Source of the DNA: Acetobacter nitrogenifigens DSM 23921 = NBRC 105050
GTDB lineage: Bacteria; Pseudomonadota; Alphaproteobacteria; Acetobacterales; Acetobacteraceae
Assembly (NCBI RefSeq): GCF_000429165.1
Contig: NZ_AUBI01000005.1
Location: 124,001 to 188,000, forward strand
Length of the DNA: 64,000 bases
Direction of reading: 5' to 3'
In this document: one piece after another, positions 49,891 through 58,622 of the stretch
Layout of the letters: every line of letters starts with the position of its first letter
Numbering within the stretch: the first letter of the stretch is position 1
Program-made: the position numbers and the translations under genes
Notes under the pieces: model-generated
Seen by the model: the letters and a program-made list of their open reading frames with translations, nothing else
What the model was told of the DNA's origin: nothing
Database searches by the model: none

Positions 49891-51486
49891 ATGTCATACC
49901 AGGATTCGGCAACCGCGAAGCTCAAGCAGATCATTCAGGCTCAGAACGGCGCGTGGGATGCGATCGACCCCGAGTATGTCGAGCGCATGCGCTCGCAGAA
50001 CCGGTTCCGGACTGGTCTCGACATCGCTCGCTACACGGCCGGAATCATGCGCCGCGACATGGCCGCTTACGATGCCGACCCCACCCAGTACACCCAGTCT
50101 CTGGGCGCCTGGCACGGGTTCATTGCACAGCAGCAGATGATCGCCGTGAAGAAGCACTTCGGATCGACGAAGCGCCGTTACATCTATCTGTCAGGCTGGA
50201 TGGTGGCGGCCCTGCGTTCGGAATTCGGCCCGCTTCCCGACCAGTCGATGCACGAGAAAACCTCCGTGCCCGCTCTGATCGAAGAAATTTACACGTTCCT
50301 GCGTCAGGCCGACGCGCGCGAACTGGGCATGCTTTACCGTGATCTCGACGCCGCCCGCGAGGCTGGAGAGACCGGTCGTGCGGCCGAAATTCAGGCGACG
50401 ATCGACGGGCACCAGACCCATGTCGTGCCGATTATCGCAGACATAGACGCGGGTTTCGGCAACGCCGAGGCGACGTATCTGCTCGCGAAAAAGATGATCG
50501 AGGCGGGCGCCTGCGCGCTGCAGATCGAAAATCAGGTGTCCGACGAAAAGCAGTGCGGCCATCAGGACGGCAAGGTCACGGTACCGCACGAGGACTTCCT
50601 CGCGAAAGTGCGCGCCATCCGTTACGCCTTCCTTGAGCTGGGCGTCGAAGACGGCATCATCGTCTGCCGCACCGACAGCCTTGGCGCTGGCCTGACCAAG
50701 CAGATCGCCTTCAGCCGCGAGCCGGGGGATCTTGGCGACCAGTACAACGCTTTCCTTGATTGCGACGACGTAACCTCCGGCGGAAGGCAGGACGGCGACG
50801 TCATCATCGCCCGTGAAGGCAAGCTGCTGCGTCCGAAGCGTCTGCCGAGCAACCTGTATCAGTTCCGCCCGGGCACCGGCGCCGACCGTTGCGTGCTGGA
50901 CTGCATCACAGCGCTGCAGAACGGCGCCGACCTGCTGTGGATCGAAACGGAAAAGCCGCATGTCGAGCAGATCGCCAGCATGATGGACCGCATCCGCGAA
51001 GCCGTGCCGCACGCCAAGCTGGTTTACAACAACTCGCCGTCCTTCAACTGGACGCTGAATTTCCGCCAGCAGGTTTACGACACATGGAAAGAAGACGGAC
51101 GCGACGTCTCGGCCTATGACCGGGCACGCCTGATGTCCGACGCCTACGACTCCACGCCGCTGGCGGAAGAAGCTGATGCCCGTATTCGCACGTTCCAGCA
51201 CGACGCCGCCCTACGCGCTGGCATTTTCCACCATCTGATCACCCTGCCGACGTATCACACGGCGGCGCTGTCGACCGACAATCTGTCCAGCCGCTACTTC
51301 GGCGAAGATGGAATGCTGGGCTACGTTCTGAACGTGCAGCGTGCGGAAATCCGTCAGGGCGTCGCCTGCGTCAAGCATCAGAACATGGCTGGCTCTGACC
51401 TCGGGGACGACCACAAGGAGTATTTTGCAGGAGAAGCGGCCCTTAAGGCGGGCGGCAAGCACAACACCATGGGACAGTTCTCCTGA
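49891..51486 (+). CDS. aceA: isocitrate lyase
   Basis: Splits isocitrate into glyoxylate and succinate, the first step of the glyoxylate shunt needed for growth on acetate or ethanol. The 531-residue protein from ATG 49891 (AGAAGGGAA upstream) belongs to the longer isocitrate lyase form also found in Pseudomonas aeruginosa. The active-site loop reads EKQCGHQDGKV with Cys222, in place of the more usual KKCGH. Other signatures are PIIADIDAGFGNAEATYLLA and VYNNSPSFNWTL. A strong hairpin follows the gene. The second shunt enzyme, glcB, is 4 kb away on the other strand. Confidence 0.96.
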   Translation: MSYQDSATAKLKQIIQAQNGAWDAIDPEYVERMRSQNRFRTGLDIARYTAGIMRRDMAAYDADPTQYTQSLGAWHGFIAQQQMIAVKKHFGSTKRRYIYLSGWMVAALRSEFGPLPDQSMHEKTSVPALIEEIYTFLRQADARELGMLYRDLDAAREAGETGRAAEIQATIDGHQTHVVPIIADIDAGFGNAEATYLLAKKMIEAGACALQIENQVSDEKQCGHQDGKVTVPHEDFLAKVRAIRYAFLELGVEDGIIVCRTDSLGAGLTKQIAFSREPGDLGDQYNAFLDCDDVTSGGRQDGDVIIAREGKLLRPKRLPSNLYQFRPGTGADRCVLDCITALQNGADLLWIETEKPHVEQIASMMDRIREAVPHAKLVYNNSPSFNWTLNFRQQVYDTWKEDGRDVSAYDRARLMSDAYDSTPLAEEADARIRTFQHDAALRAGIFHHLITLPTYHTAALSTDNLSSRYFGEDGMLGYVLNVQRAEIRQGVACVKHQNMAGSDLGDDHKEYFAGEAALKAGGKHNTMGQFS

Positions 51487-51559
51487 TCAGGAAGTCCTGA
51501 CCGTCCAATAACGGTCAAGGACGGCGGCTAATAAAAATAAAAACAGAGTCGCCGGCCCG

Positions 51560-51590
51560 AAACCCGGTCTTCCGCGTGAAGACCGGGTTT
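51560..51590 (+). terminator. terminator after aceA
   Basis: A 12-bp perfect stem AAACCCGGTCTT / AAGACCGGGTTT with a 7-base loop, 74 bases past the aceA stop. The stem ends in TTT. It could also serve the convergent aldo-keto reductase gene. Confidence 0.8.
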
Positions 51591-51749
51591 CCTGTCGTTT
51601 GCATAAACGACGAACGGAGCTGCATGCACGCCCATACCTGACGGTATGCGGCGTACCCTCGTTTTACACGCCGCATTCCAAAGCACTTGCAGCATACATG
51701 TGTCCCACGCTGCCCGGATGCCCGCGCACCACCAGCCCCCCCTGTGCGC

Positions 51750-52616
51750 TTACCCCGCAATACCTTCGAGAAAAGCAAAGGCGCTTTCGGGAAGAACGAT
51801 AGACGCCGCTGCGAGATTCTCCCCCAGATGACCGGGCGACGATGTGCCGGGTATCAGCAGGAGGTTCGGCGCGCGCGCCAGAAGCCATGCGAGCGCGACC
51901 TGCATCGGCGTCGCGCCAAGCTGTTTCGCCACATCATGCAGCTTATCCGACTGAAGCGGGGAAAAGCCGCCCAATGGGAAGAACGGCACGTAGGCGATCC
52001 CCTGCCGCCCCAGCTCCGCAATAAGCGGCTCGTCCCCACGATGCACGAGATTGTAATGGTTCTGCACACACACCACTGGCGCGATTTTCTGCGCCTGAGC
52101 AACCTGGGCCGCCGTCGCGTTACTGAGGCCAAGATGCCGGATCAGTCCCTTTCTCTGCAGGTCAGCGAGAGTCGTGAATTGCTCTTCAATCGAACCCTCA
52201 GCAGGGCCATGAATGTCGAACATGAGCCGCATGTTCACGACGTCCAGCACGTCCACGCCAAGATTGCGCAGATTGTCGTGAACTGCATCGACCAGTTCCG
52301 CCGGACTCCGGGCGAGATTCCATGAAGCGTCGGAGCCCCGTTTGGCGCCGACTTTCGTGACGATCACGAGATCGTCCGGATAGGGTGACAGCGTTTCGCG
52401 AATCAATTGATTGACGACATGCGGGCCGTAGAAATCACTGGTGTCGATATGGTTGACGCCCGCTTCCAGCGCGGCACGCAGAACGGCTCGGGCAGTTTCG
52501 ACATCCCTGGGCGGGCCGAACACACCCGGCCCCGCGAGTTGCATCGCCCCATACCCCATACGGAACACCGGGCGGTCGCCCAGCATAAATGTTCCAGAGT
52601 TTTTGATATCCGTCAT
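51750..52616 (-). CDS. aldo/keto reductase (YdbC-like)
   Basis: NADPH-dependent oxidoreductase of the TIM-barrel AKR superfamily. The 288-residue protein has Asp and Tyr in NHIDTSDFYGPHVVN, Lys in LVIVTKVGAK, and the cofactor loop LIPGTSSPGHLGENLAA. The position of the usual catalytic His is an Asn in DVVNMRLMFD, as in the pyridoxal reductase/YdbC subgroup. It is divergent from a LysR gene with 97 bases between, the standard layout for regulator and target. Confidence 0.88.
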   Translation of the reverse strand: MTDIKNSGTFMLGDRPVFRMGYGAMQLAGPGVFGPPRDVETARAVLRAALEAGVNHIDTSDFYGPHVVNQLIRETLSPYPDDLVIVTKVGAKRGSDASWNLARSPAELVDAVHDNLRNLGVDVLDVVNMRLMFDIHGPAEGSIEEQFTTLADLQRKGLIRHLGLSNATAAQVAQAQKIAPVVCVQNHYNLVHRGDEPLIAELGRQGIAYVPFFPLGGFSPLQSDKLHDVAKQLGATPMQVALAWLLARAPNLLLIPGTSSPGHLGENLAAASIVLPESAFAFLEGIAG

Positions 52617-52713
52617 TTTTGTCTCCAGACAAGAACGTGGAGAAAACTATGCTTTCTTTCCGATTGCTCGATAATACGGCATAACACGCACGGGCTGTAC
52701 GGAAATCAGGACA

Positions 52714-53625
52714 ATGACGACCGAACTTCAGGACTTGCAGGCGTTCGTGACAATCTGTCGGGCAGGAGGATTTCGTGAAGGCGCGCGCCAAAGCCGCCAG
52801 TCCGCTTCCTCCCTTAGCGAAGCCATCCGTCGCCTTGAAGACCGGTTAGGCCTGCGGTTACTGCACCGGACGACGCGCAGCGTAACGCCGACCGAGGCGG
52901 GCGGGCGCCTCCTTGAACGCCTGGCCCCGGCGTTGGGAGAGGTCGAAGCGGCGCTTGACGGACTCGGCAGCTTTCGGGATCGGCCGGCCGGGACCCTCAG
53001 GCTCAATGTTCCCGCCAGTGCGGCTCGCCTGATTTTGCCACAGATCATAACGCCCTTCCTGAAAACCTACCCTGACATCAAGCTTGAGATCATCGTCGAG
53101 GAAAGCTTCGTGGACGTGCTGGCGGCGGGATGCGACGCAGGCATTCGCTATGACGAGCGTTTGGAGCAGGACATGATCGCCGTGCCAATCGGCCCGCGCG
53201 CCCAACGCGTGGCGACGGCTGCGTCACCAGCCTATCTGGCGGAACGCGGACGCCCTGAACGCCCGAGCGACCTGCTCGGCCACGCATGCTTGCGCGGCCG
53301 TTTTCCGAGCGGCCACACTCCATTATGGGAATTCGAGAAAGACGGCGAAATCGTCACTATCGATCCGAAAGGACCTCTGCTCGTCCAGATCAGTGGCGGC
53401 GTTGACCTCGCTGTCGACGCCGCCGTGCGCGGGCTTGGCGTTATTCATTTTTTCGAAGACTGGCTACAACCATATTTCGACAACAAGACTCTGGCGCCCG
53501 TTCTCGAACCGTGGTGGCAGAGTTTCAGCGGCCCCTACCTCTACTACCCTGGACGGCGGCGCCTGCCTCCGCCTCTTCGCGCTTTTGTCGACTTCATTCG
53601 TACGGGTCCGTGCGGATCACGTTAA
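52714..53625 (+). CDS. LysR-family transcriptional regulator
   Basis: A 303-residue regulator with the winged helix (LQDLQAFVTICRAGGFREGA; SASSLSEAIRRLEDRLGLRL; HRTTRSVTPTEAGGRLLERL) and effector domain (GTLRLNVPASAARLILPQII; GCDAGIRYDERLEQDMIAVP). It belongs to the large group commonly paired with reductases. The divergent aldo/keto reductase is the likely target; the effector is unknown. Confidence 0.9.
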   Translation: MTTELQDLQAFVTICRAGGFREGARQSRQSASSLSEAIRRLEDRLGLRLLHRTTRSVTPTEAGGRLLERLAPALGEVEAALDGLGSFRDRPAGTLRLNVPASAARLILPQIITPFLKTYPDIKLEIIVEESFVDVLAAGCDAGIRYDERLEQDMIAVPIGPRAQRVATAASPAYLAERGRPERPSDLLGHACLRGRFPSGHTPLWEFEKDGEIVTIDPKGPLLVQISGGVDLAVDAAVRGLGVIHFFEDWLQPYFDNKTLAPVLEPWWQSFSGPYLYYPGRRRLPPPLRAFVDFIRTGPCGSR

Positions 53626-53661
53626 CGCCCCCGTTACGAGGAATCGACAAATAACGTGGCG

Positions 53662-54078
53662 TCACGCCAACAAAGGCCGAGGTCCAATCGATATCGTCTT
53701 CGCGTCAATCCACACGCCTGGAGTCTCCGCATAATCTGAAAGAGAATACTGAAACAGTATCTTTCTTTCGACGGAAGACTTTATACCCGCCACTTTCCAC
53801 CTGAGACCTCCTTCCTCATAAGCAACAGCACGAAGGTCAAAATGCCCACTATTTATAATCTCATCACCAGAGATTAATCGTACAAACATAAACCCCTTCC
53901 AAGGAGAGGGCAGGCAATAGTGAATCCATAACCAAAACGATATAAACGCCTTTGGATCATTAGAAGTGATATGCCCATGCAATGTGCCTATCAGGATATC
54001 TTTTCCGCTCTTCTCCGTTCGCACATCTTCGCAGCAAATAACGTTGCATTCTCGCAGCCTGATAAAATTTATCGACAT
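53662..54078 (-). CDS. small AT-rich gene, DUF6941-like protein
   Basis: A 138-residue protein with codon and base use clearly more AT-rich than its neighbours, suggesting recent acquisition. The start region NVICCEDVRTEKSGKDILIG followed by TLHGHI resembles small proteins of the DUF6941 type, which have no known function; this assignment is from pattern memory and uncertain. The middle part (AFISFWLWIHYCLPSPWKGF) is aromatic-rich, and no signal peptide is apparent. It ends 36 bases from the LysR stop, facing it, and is followed by 268 AT-rich bases (54079-54346) without a recognisable gene. Confidence 0.6.
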   Translation of the reverse strand: MSINFIRLRECNVICCEDVRTEKSGKDILIGTLHGHITSNDPKAFISFWLWIHYCLPSPWKGFMFVRLISGDEIINSGHFDLRAVAYEEGGLRWKVAGIKSSVERKILFQYSLSDYAETPGVWIDAKTISIGPRPLLA

Positions 54079-54346
54079 CGATCACCGTTCAGGAGAACAT
54101 AAGGACAATAACCTGAAGAAACCTCTCCCATAATAAATGCACATCAAGGACGGGTGTCAAAACCTTGGGGTTAGCGACCGACCTCCTCGCGTCTCAATCC
54201 ACCCAAGCACCCGGCACGCACTTTGCCTTGCGGCAGATCATTCCCCCGACGATTTGAAACGGATGTCCGCCGCAAAAGCGTTTTCACAAGCCGGATGAGC
54301 GACCGGCTTTACAATTTTCTCGCTGCGTCGCGTATAAAACCAATGA

Positions 54347-55093
54347 TTATCCCGGCAGGATGTACAGCAGCAAAGGCACGATGATCGCAGTCACCAACCC
54401 GTTCAACCCGATGCCCAGCGCCGCAAACGCCGCGCCAACCGGATCACGTTGCGCCACCTGCGCAGCGGCGATGCCGCTACCCGCTATCCCCGCAGCAAGC
54501 CCATGAGCGCGCCAGTCATGGATTCCAAGGCGACGTAGCGTCGTTTCTCCGATCATGGCCGCGATGATCCCGCCAAGGATAGCGAAGGCGGCGGTGAGTG
54601 CGGGCGTGCCGCCGATCTGCTGTGTGATGGCTATGGCTATGGGCGTTGTCACGGCTTTCGGCGCCATCGACAGCGCCACTTCATGGCTGCCTCCAAACGC
54701 GACGACCAGAAGAACGCCGCTGACCACAGACGTTACTGAACCAGCGAGCAGGGCCAACACCATCGCAGGCAGGCTTCGCGTCACCTGCCGGATGGAGTCC
54801 GCAAGCGGAATCGCCAACGCGACCGTCGCGGGACCGAGAAGAAAATGGATGATCCGAACACTGCGGAAATAGACGTCGTACGGAGTTTTCGTGATAAAAA
54901 GCGCCGTCGAAACGACAACTATCGCGAACAGCACCGGGTTTGCCCACGGCGCGCGTTTCAGACGGATCTGGATCCGCATGCCGACCACGAAGGCGACGAT
55001 CGTCGCGCACAACCAGAACAGAGTCTCTGTGTCAGGAGATGGAATCGCCTGCGCGTAAACATTGTGAATGAATGCAAAAAACCTGTCCGCCAT
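54347..55093 (-). CDS. lrgB: LrgB/CidB family membrane protein
   Basis: A 248-residue membrane protein with about seven hydrophobic segments. The family signature is seen in FLLGPATVALAIPLADSIRQ, SMAPKAVTTPIAIAITQQIG and HDWRAHGLAAGIAGSGIAAA. LrgAB pairs are known as murein hydrolase export modulators in Staphylococcus and as a pyruvate uptake system (PftAB) in Bacillus. It follows lrgA by 3 bases. Its place between glyoxylate-shunt genes makes a pyruvate or related organic acid role plausible (inference). Confidence 0.9.
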   Translation of the reverse strand: MADRFFAFIHNVYAQAIPSPDTETLFWLCATIVAFVVGMRIQIRLKRAPWANPVLFAIVVVSTALFITKTPYDVYFRSVRIIHFLLGPATVALAIPLADSIRQVTRSLPAMVLALLAGSVTSVVSGVLLVVAFGGSHEVALSMAPKAVTTPIAIAITQQIGGTPALTAAFAILGGIIAAMIGETTLRRLGIHDWRAHGLAAGIAGSGIAAAQVAQRDPVGAAFAALGIGLNGLVTAIIVPLLLYILPG

Positions 55094-55096
55094 AAG

Positions 55097-55525
55097 TCAG
55101 AGCACCTGCCCGTCGGCATCGGAGACCCGCTCCGGCGCAGACGCATCATGCGTCGCCCGGTGCATGACGAAGGCCGTCACCAGCAGCCCCAGCACCGTCG
55201 AGCCAAACAGGGACGCTACTATCGGCACTGCGTTGACGCCCAGAACCGGAAGTTCGGTGACCAGACCGACCCCCGCAGGAACAAATAGCAAGCCAAGACA
55301 GGCAATCAGAGACCGCGCCAGCGCCGAAAGCGCTGGCGACGCAGCCGGAGCGTCAGCGGCAACCTCACCGTCTGGAGCGTTCTTCTGCCTCGCCTTGCGC
55401 CAGAGCAGCATCCCTGCAAGCAGAAACATCCCGATCACCGGTCCCGGTATCGGAAGAGCCAACGCACGCTGCGCGACGACGCCCAGAAACTGAAACAGGA
55501 GGAGGGTAAGAAAGGCTTCCGGCAT
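55097..55525 (-). CDS. lrgA: LrgA/CidA family membrane protein
   Basis: A 142-residue holin-like membrane protein from ATG 55525. The motif ALALPIPGPVIGMFLLAGML is the family hallmark, followed by SLIACLGLLFVPAGVGLVTE and a C-terminal helix. The loop between the first helices is longer than usual (about residues 46-68, rich in Ala, Asp and Pro). It forms a tight pair with lrgB and lies 200 bases downstream of glcB in the same direction. Confidence 0.88.
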   Translation of the reverse strand: MPEAFLTLLLFQFLGVVAQRALALPIPGPVIGMFLLAGMLLWRKARQKNAPDGEVAADAPAASPALSALARSLIACLGLLFVPAGVGLVTELPVLGVNAVPIVASLFGSTVLGLLVTAFVMHRATHDASAPERVSDADGQVL

Positions 55526-55725
55526 GGACCATTTCACGGCTGACGTTGGCGTCCCGAGACCCGCTATGCGGCGCTCGACTGGCCCCACAGCCGAGCGATC
55601 ACGACGGAAGCCAATGAAGTGACGAAGGGGCCTCCAGCACTGTCGCGCGACAGAGTCGCCAAGGCAATCGGAGAGGCCCCGCCTGGCCCCGACCAGCCGG
55701 AGCGATCAATCTGCGGCCGTCAGGT

Positions 55726-57945
55726 TTAACCTGCGGCGAACCCGACATCCTCGCGAGAAGTGGCCTCCAGAGCGTCACGACGTTTCGCCTCCCGGCGGCG
55801 GCGGTGCAGAATCGCCTCCGTGTATCCATTCGGCTGCTCCGCTCCGCGAAACACGAGGTCTTTCGCCGCCATAAACGCAGGCCCCTCGGCATTCGCCGTC
55901 AGCGGGCGATAGCCGGGTTCGCCCTCATTCTGCTGGTCGACGATGCGAGCCATGCGTGTGAATGCGCTGTCAACCTGCTCCTGCGAGACGACGCCGTGCA
56001 TCAGCCAGTTTGCAACGTGCTGCGCGGAGATACGAAGCGTTGCGCGATCTTCCATAAGCCCGACATTGTTCATGTCCGGCACCTTGGAGCATCCGACGCC
56101 CAGATCCACCCAGCGCACCACGTAGCCCAAAATGCTCTGCAGGTTCGTATCGAGTTCGTGTGCGATCTCCATCTCGGACCACGACCGGCCTCCCGCCAGC
56201 GGCAGAGTCAGAAGCTCGGACAGCGGCGCAGCGGGCGCGTGCCGCAATTCGCGTTGCGCGGCGGCGACGTCGACCTCGTGGTAGTGCAGCGCATGTAATG
56301 TGGCGGCTGTCGGCGACGGCACCCAGGCGGTGCATGCGCCGGCGCGGAGCTGCGCGCCCTTTTGTTCAAGCATATCCTCCATGCGATCAGGCATGGCCCA
56401 CATGCCCTTGCCGATCTGCCCGTGGCCGTCAGGACCGACGGTCAGGCCGCTTTTGATGCCGATCGCGACATTGCGCTGCTCATACGCCTTGATCCAGGCG
56501 GTGGTTTTCATGTCTCCTTTGCGGACGACGGGGCCTGCCTTCATGCAGGTGTGGATCTCATCGCCCGTCCGGTCGAGGAAGCCTGTGTTGATGAAGACAA
56601 CCCGTTCGCGCGCGGCGTGCAGGCACGCTGCGAGATTGACGCTGGTGCGACGCTCCTCATCCATCACGCCCATTTTGATCGTGTTGCGCGGCAGCGACAG
56701 CATGTCTTCTATCGCGGCGAACACGCCATCGGACAACGCGACTTCCTGCGAACCGTGCATCTTTGGGCGCACAATGTAGATCGACCCGGCGCGACTGTTG
56801 CGCGTCGCGCGCTCACTGCGAAGATCGTGCAGGCCGATCAAAGCCAGCACAGCGGCGTCGATCACGCCTTCCGGCGCCTCGTCCAGTCCTGAATCCAGAA
56901 CCGCGTCGGTGGTCATATGGTGTCCGACCGTGCGGGCGAGCAGCAGGCTACGACCCGGCAGCGTGAACGGCGCGCCGTCCGTGCCGATATAGGTGCGATC
57001 AGCAGCAAGTCTGCGCGTCACGACCTTGTCGCCGCGCGGCACGTCCGCGGTCAGTTCACCGCGCATCAGACCGAGCCAGTTGCGATAGACGTGAACCTTG
57101 TCCTCAGCGTCGACAGCGGAAACACTGTCCTCACAATCCATGATTGTCGTGAGAGCGGACTCCAGAATCACATCCGCGACGCCAGCCTTGTCCGTTTTGC
57201 CAACAGCCGAGGTTCGGTCGAAGCGCAGTTCTATGTGCAGCCCGTGATTGCGCAGCAACACAGCGGTCGGTTCGCCCGCCTCCCCTGCGAATCCCGCGAA
57301 CTGGGTGGGGCTCCGCAGCCCCGTGGTGCGACCGCATTCGAGCTTCGCGTGCAGTTCGCCATGACGGACATAATAGCTCGTCACATCCACATGGCTTCCG
57401 AACAGAAGAGGCGTCGTCTCATCGAGAAACAGGCGCACGCGCTGCACAACTGCGCGGCCACGCAGTTCGTTATAGGCCTTGCCAGGAGTCAGCGGCGCTG
57501 ACTGCGACAGCGCGTCGGTTCCATAGAACGCATCATACAGGCTGCCCCACCGCGCATTTGCGGCGTTCAGCGCGTAACGGGCGTTATTCACAGGCACGAC
57601 GAGCTGCGGTCCGGCCACCCGCCCGATTTCATCATCGAGACTGTCTGTCGACACCGTAAAATCGTTGGGCTCGCGCTCGATATACCCTATCTCGCGCAGA
57701 AATCCGATCTGACTGTCGGCCTCGGCGTTAGGGTTCTCCCCCAGGAACGCATCGATTTTGTCCTGCAATTGATCCCTGGCATCGAGAGCCTCCCTGATTT
57801 TAGGCCCGAAGGTCTCGACCAAACCAGCCAACCCGCTCCAGAACTCCGCCGCCGAAACGTCGGTTCCTGGCAGGACTTCGGTGTTGATGAAGGCGTGGAG
57901 CCCCTGGTCCACGCTAATCGAACCGATCTCGATACGGGTCGTCAT
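55726..57945 (-). CDS. glcB: malate synthase G
   Basis: Condenses glyoxylate with acetyl-CoA to malate, completing the glyoxylate shunt. The 739-residue protein starts at ATG 57945 (GGGAGAA upstream). Diagnostic segments include VVPVNNARYALNAANARWGS, LESALTTIMDCEDSVSAVDA, SIYIVRPKMHGSQEVALSDG, RRTSVNLAACLHAARERVVF and INTGFLDRTGDEIHTCMKAG. Length fits the single-chain G isoform. It reads in the opposite direction to aceA, and its upstream region shows no clear copy of the TGTAAA/TTTACA dyad. Confidence 0.97.
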   Translation of the reverse strand: MTTRIEIGSISVDQGLHAFINTEVLPGTDVSAAEFWSGLAGLVETFGPKIREALDARDQLQDKIDAFLGENPNAEADSQIGFLREIGYIEREPNDFTVSTDSLDDEIGRVAGPQLVVPVNNARYALNAANARWGSLYDAFYGTDALSQSAPLTPGKAYNELRGRAVVQRVRLFLDETTPLLFGSHVDVTSYYVRHGELHAKLECGRTTGLRSPTQFAGFAGEAGEPTAVLLRNHGLHIELRFDRTSAVGKTDKAGVADVILESALTTIMDCEDSVSAVDAEDKVHVYRNWLGLMRGELTADVPRGDKVVTRRLAADRTYIGTDGAPFTLPGRSLLLARTVGHHMTTDAVLDSGLDEAPEGVIDAAVLALIGLHDLRSERATRNSRAGSIYIVRPKMHGSQEVALSDGVFAAIEDMLSLPRNTIKMGVMDEERRTSVNLAACLHAARERVVFINTGFLDRTGDEIHTCMKAGPVVRKGDMKTTAWIKAYEQRNVAIGIKSGLTVGPDGHGQIGKGMWAMPDRMEDMLEQKGAQLRAGACTAWVPSPTAATLHALHYHEVDVAAAQRELRHAPAAPLSELLTLPLAGGRSWSEMEIAHELDTNLQSILGYVVRWVDLGVGCSKVPDMNNVGLMEDRATLRISAQHVANWLMHGVVSQEQVDSAFTRMARIVDQQNEGEPGYRPLTANAEGPAFMAAKDLVFRGAEQPNGYTEAILHRRRREAKRRDALEATSREDVGFAAG

Positions 57946-58622
57946 GTCAGATTCTCCCACTGACAGCGCTGGTTTCGTGCGCCGGAATTCAAAAAGCCAT
58001 TGAAACGGTTACCGACCGACCCCGCTGGGATCGGCCGGACCGGGATGCAAAGACACAAATTTCACCCCCCACCGCGTTACACGGAACGCAAGCAGGGAGG
58101 GCGCTCCGTTAGTCCGGAGTCTTGTCCTTTCCGGATGCAGCCTTCCTGCGAAGTCGACCGCTTCCGATGGAGCCATGCATGACGGATGTCCAAGACGTTC
58201 CGCCGCTGGCGATTGTGGCGACCGCGTCAAGTGGGCCATCATGGATTCTGCGCATGCAGTGCATCGTTATGCCGTCCATGACGCCGCCGCCTATTCCTGC
58301 CCGCCACGTGGCCGGATCGCCAGCCCGCGACCTTCCACGTAACGGTTTCGGCAAGCGCGACGCGCCTGCCTGCGCAAAAGTTCGTCCAACCTCAAGGAAG
58401 CCTGCGACTCCAAGCGCGTTGCCTGCGGCATGGCCGACGCCTTGCCCCAGATCATCCGCCCAGACCTTGCCACTCTGGATCGACATGACAGCCGCTCCCC
58501 ATTGATCGTTCGTGACGTCAGTTAGGATGAACGCGGCGAATACTTCCAGATAGAAAGGTCATTTGGTCCGTGAATGTTGTAAACATCTTTACAAACAACC
58601 CTGAACATTTGTAAATCAACCC
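57946..58622. other. divergent region between glcB and the RamB/ScfR-like gene
   Basis: About 680 bases. A minus-strand frame at 58109-58486 (125 codons) and a plus-strand frame at 58122-58505 overlap; neither has a recognisable family or start signal, so I call neither. The right end holds the regulator's operator cluster. On the glcB side there is only a loose TTTGTG...TTTGCA pair (58045-58062, minus strand). Confidence 0.4.
58577..58616. promoter_or_regulatory. operator cluster upstream of the RamB/ScfR-like gene
   Basis: A perfect dyad TTGTAAA-CATC-TTTACAA (58577-58594) is followed by a third half-site in ATTTGTAAAT (58607-58616), ending six bases before the start codon. The sites cover the place of a ribosome site, which fits autorepression. 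A similar dyad lies before aceA. Confidence 0.65.

Noticed and set aside
58109..58486. 125-codon minus-strand frame between glcB and the regulator gene
   Set aside because: It overlaps an equally long plus-strand frame; no ribosome site, family or signal peptide decides for either.
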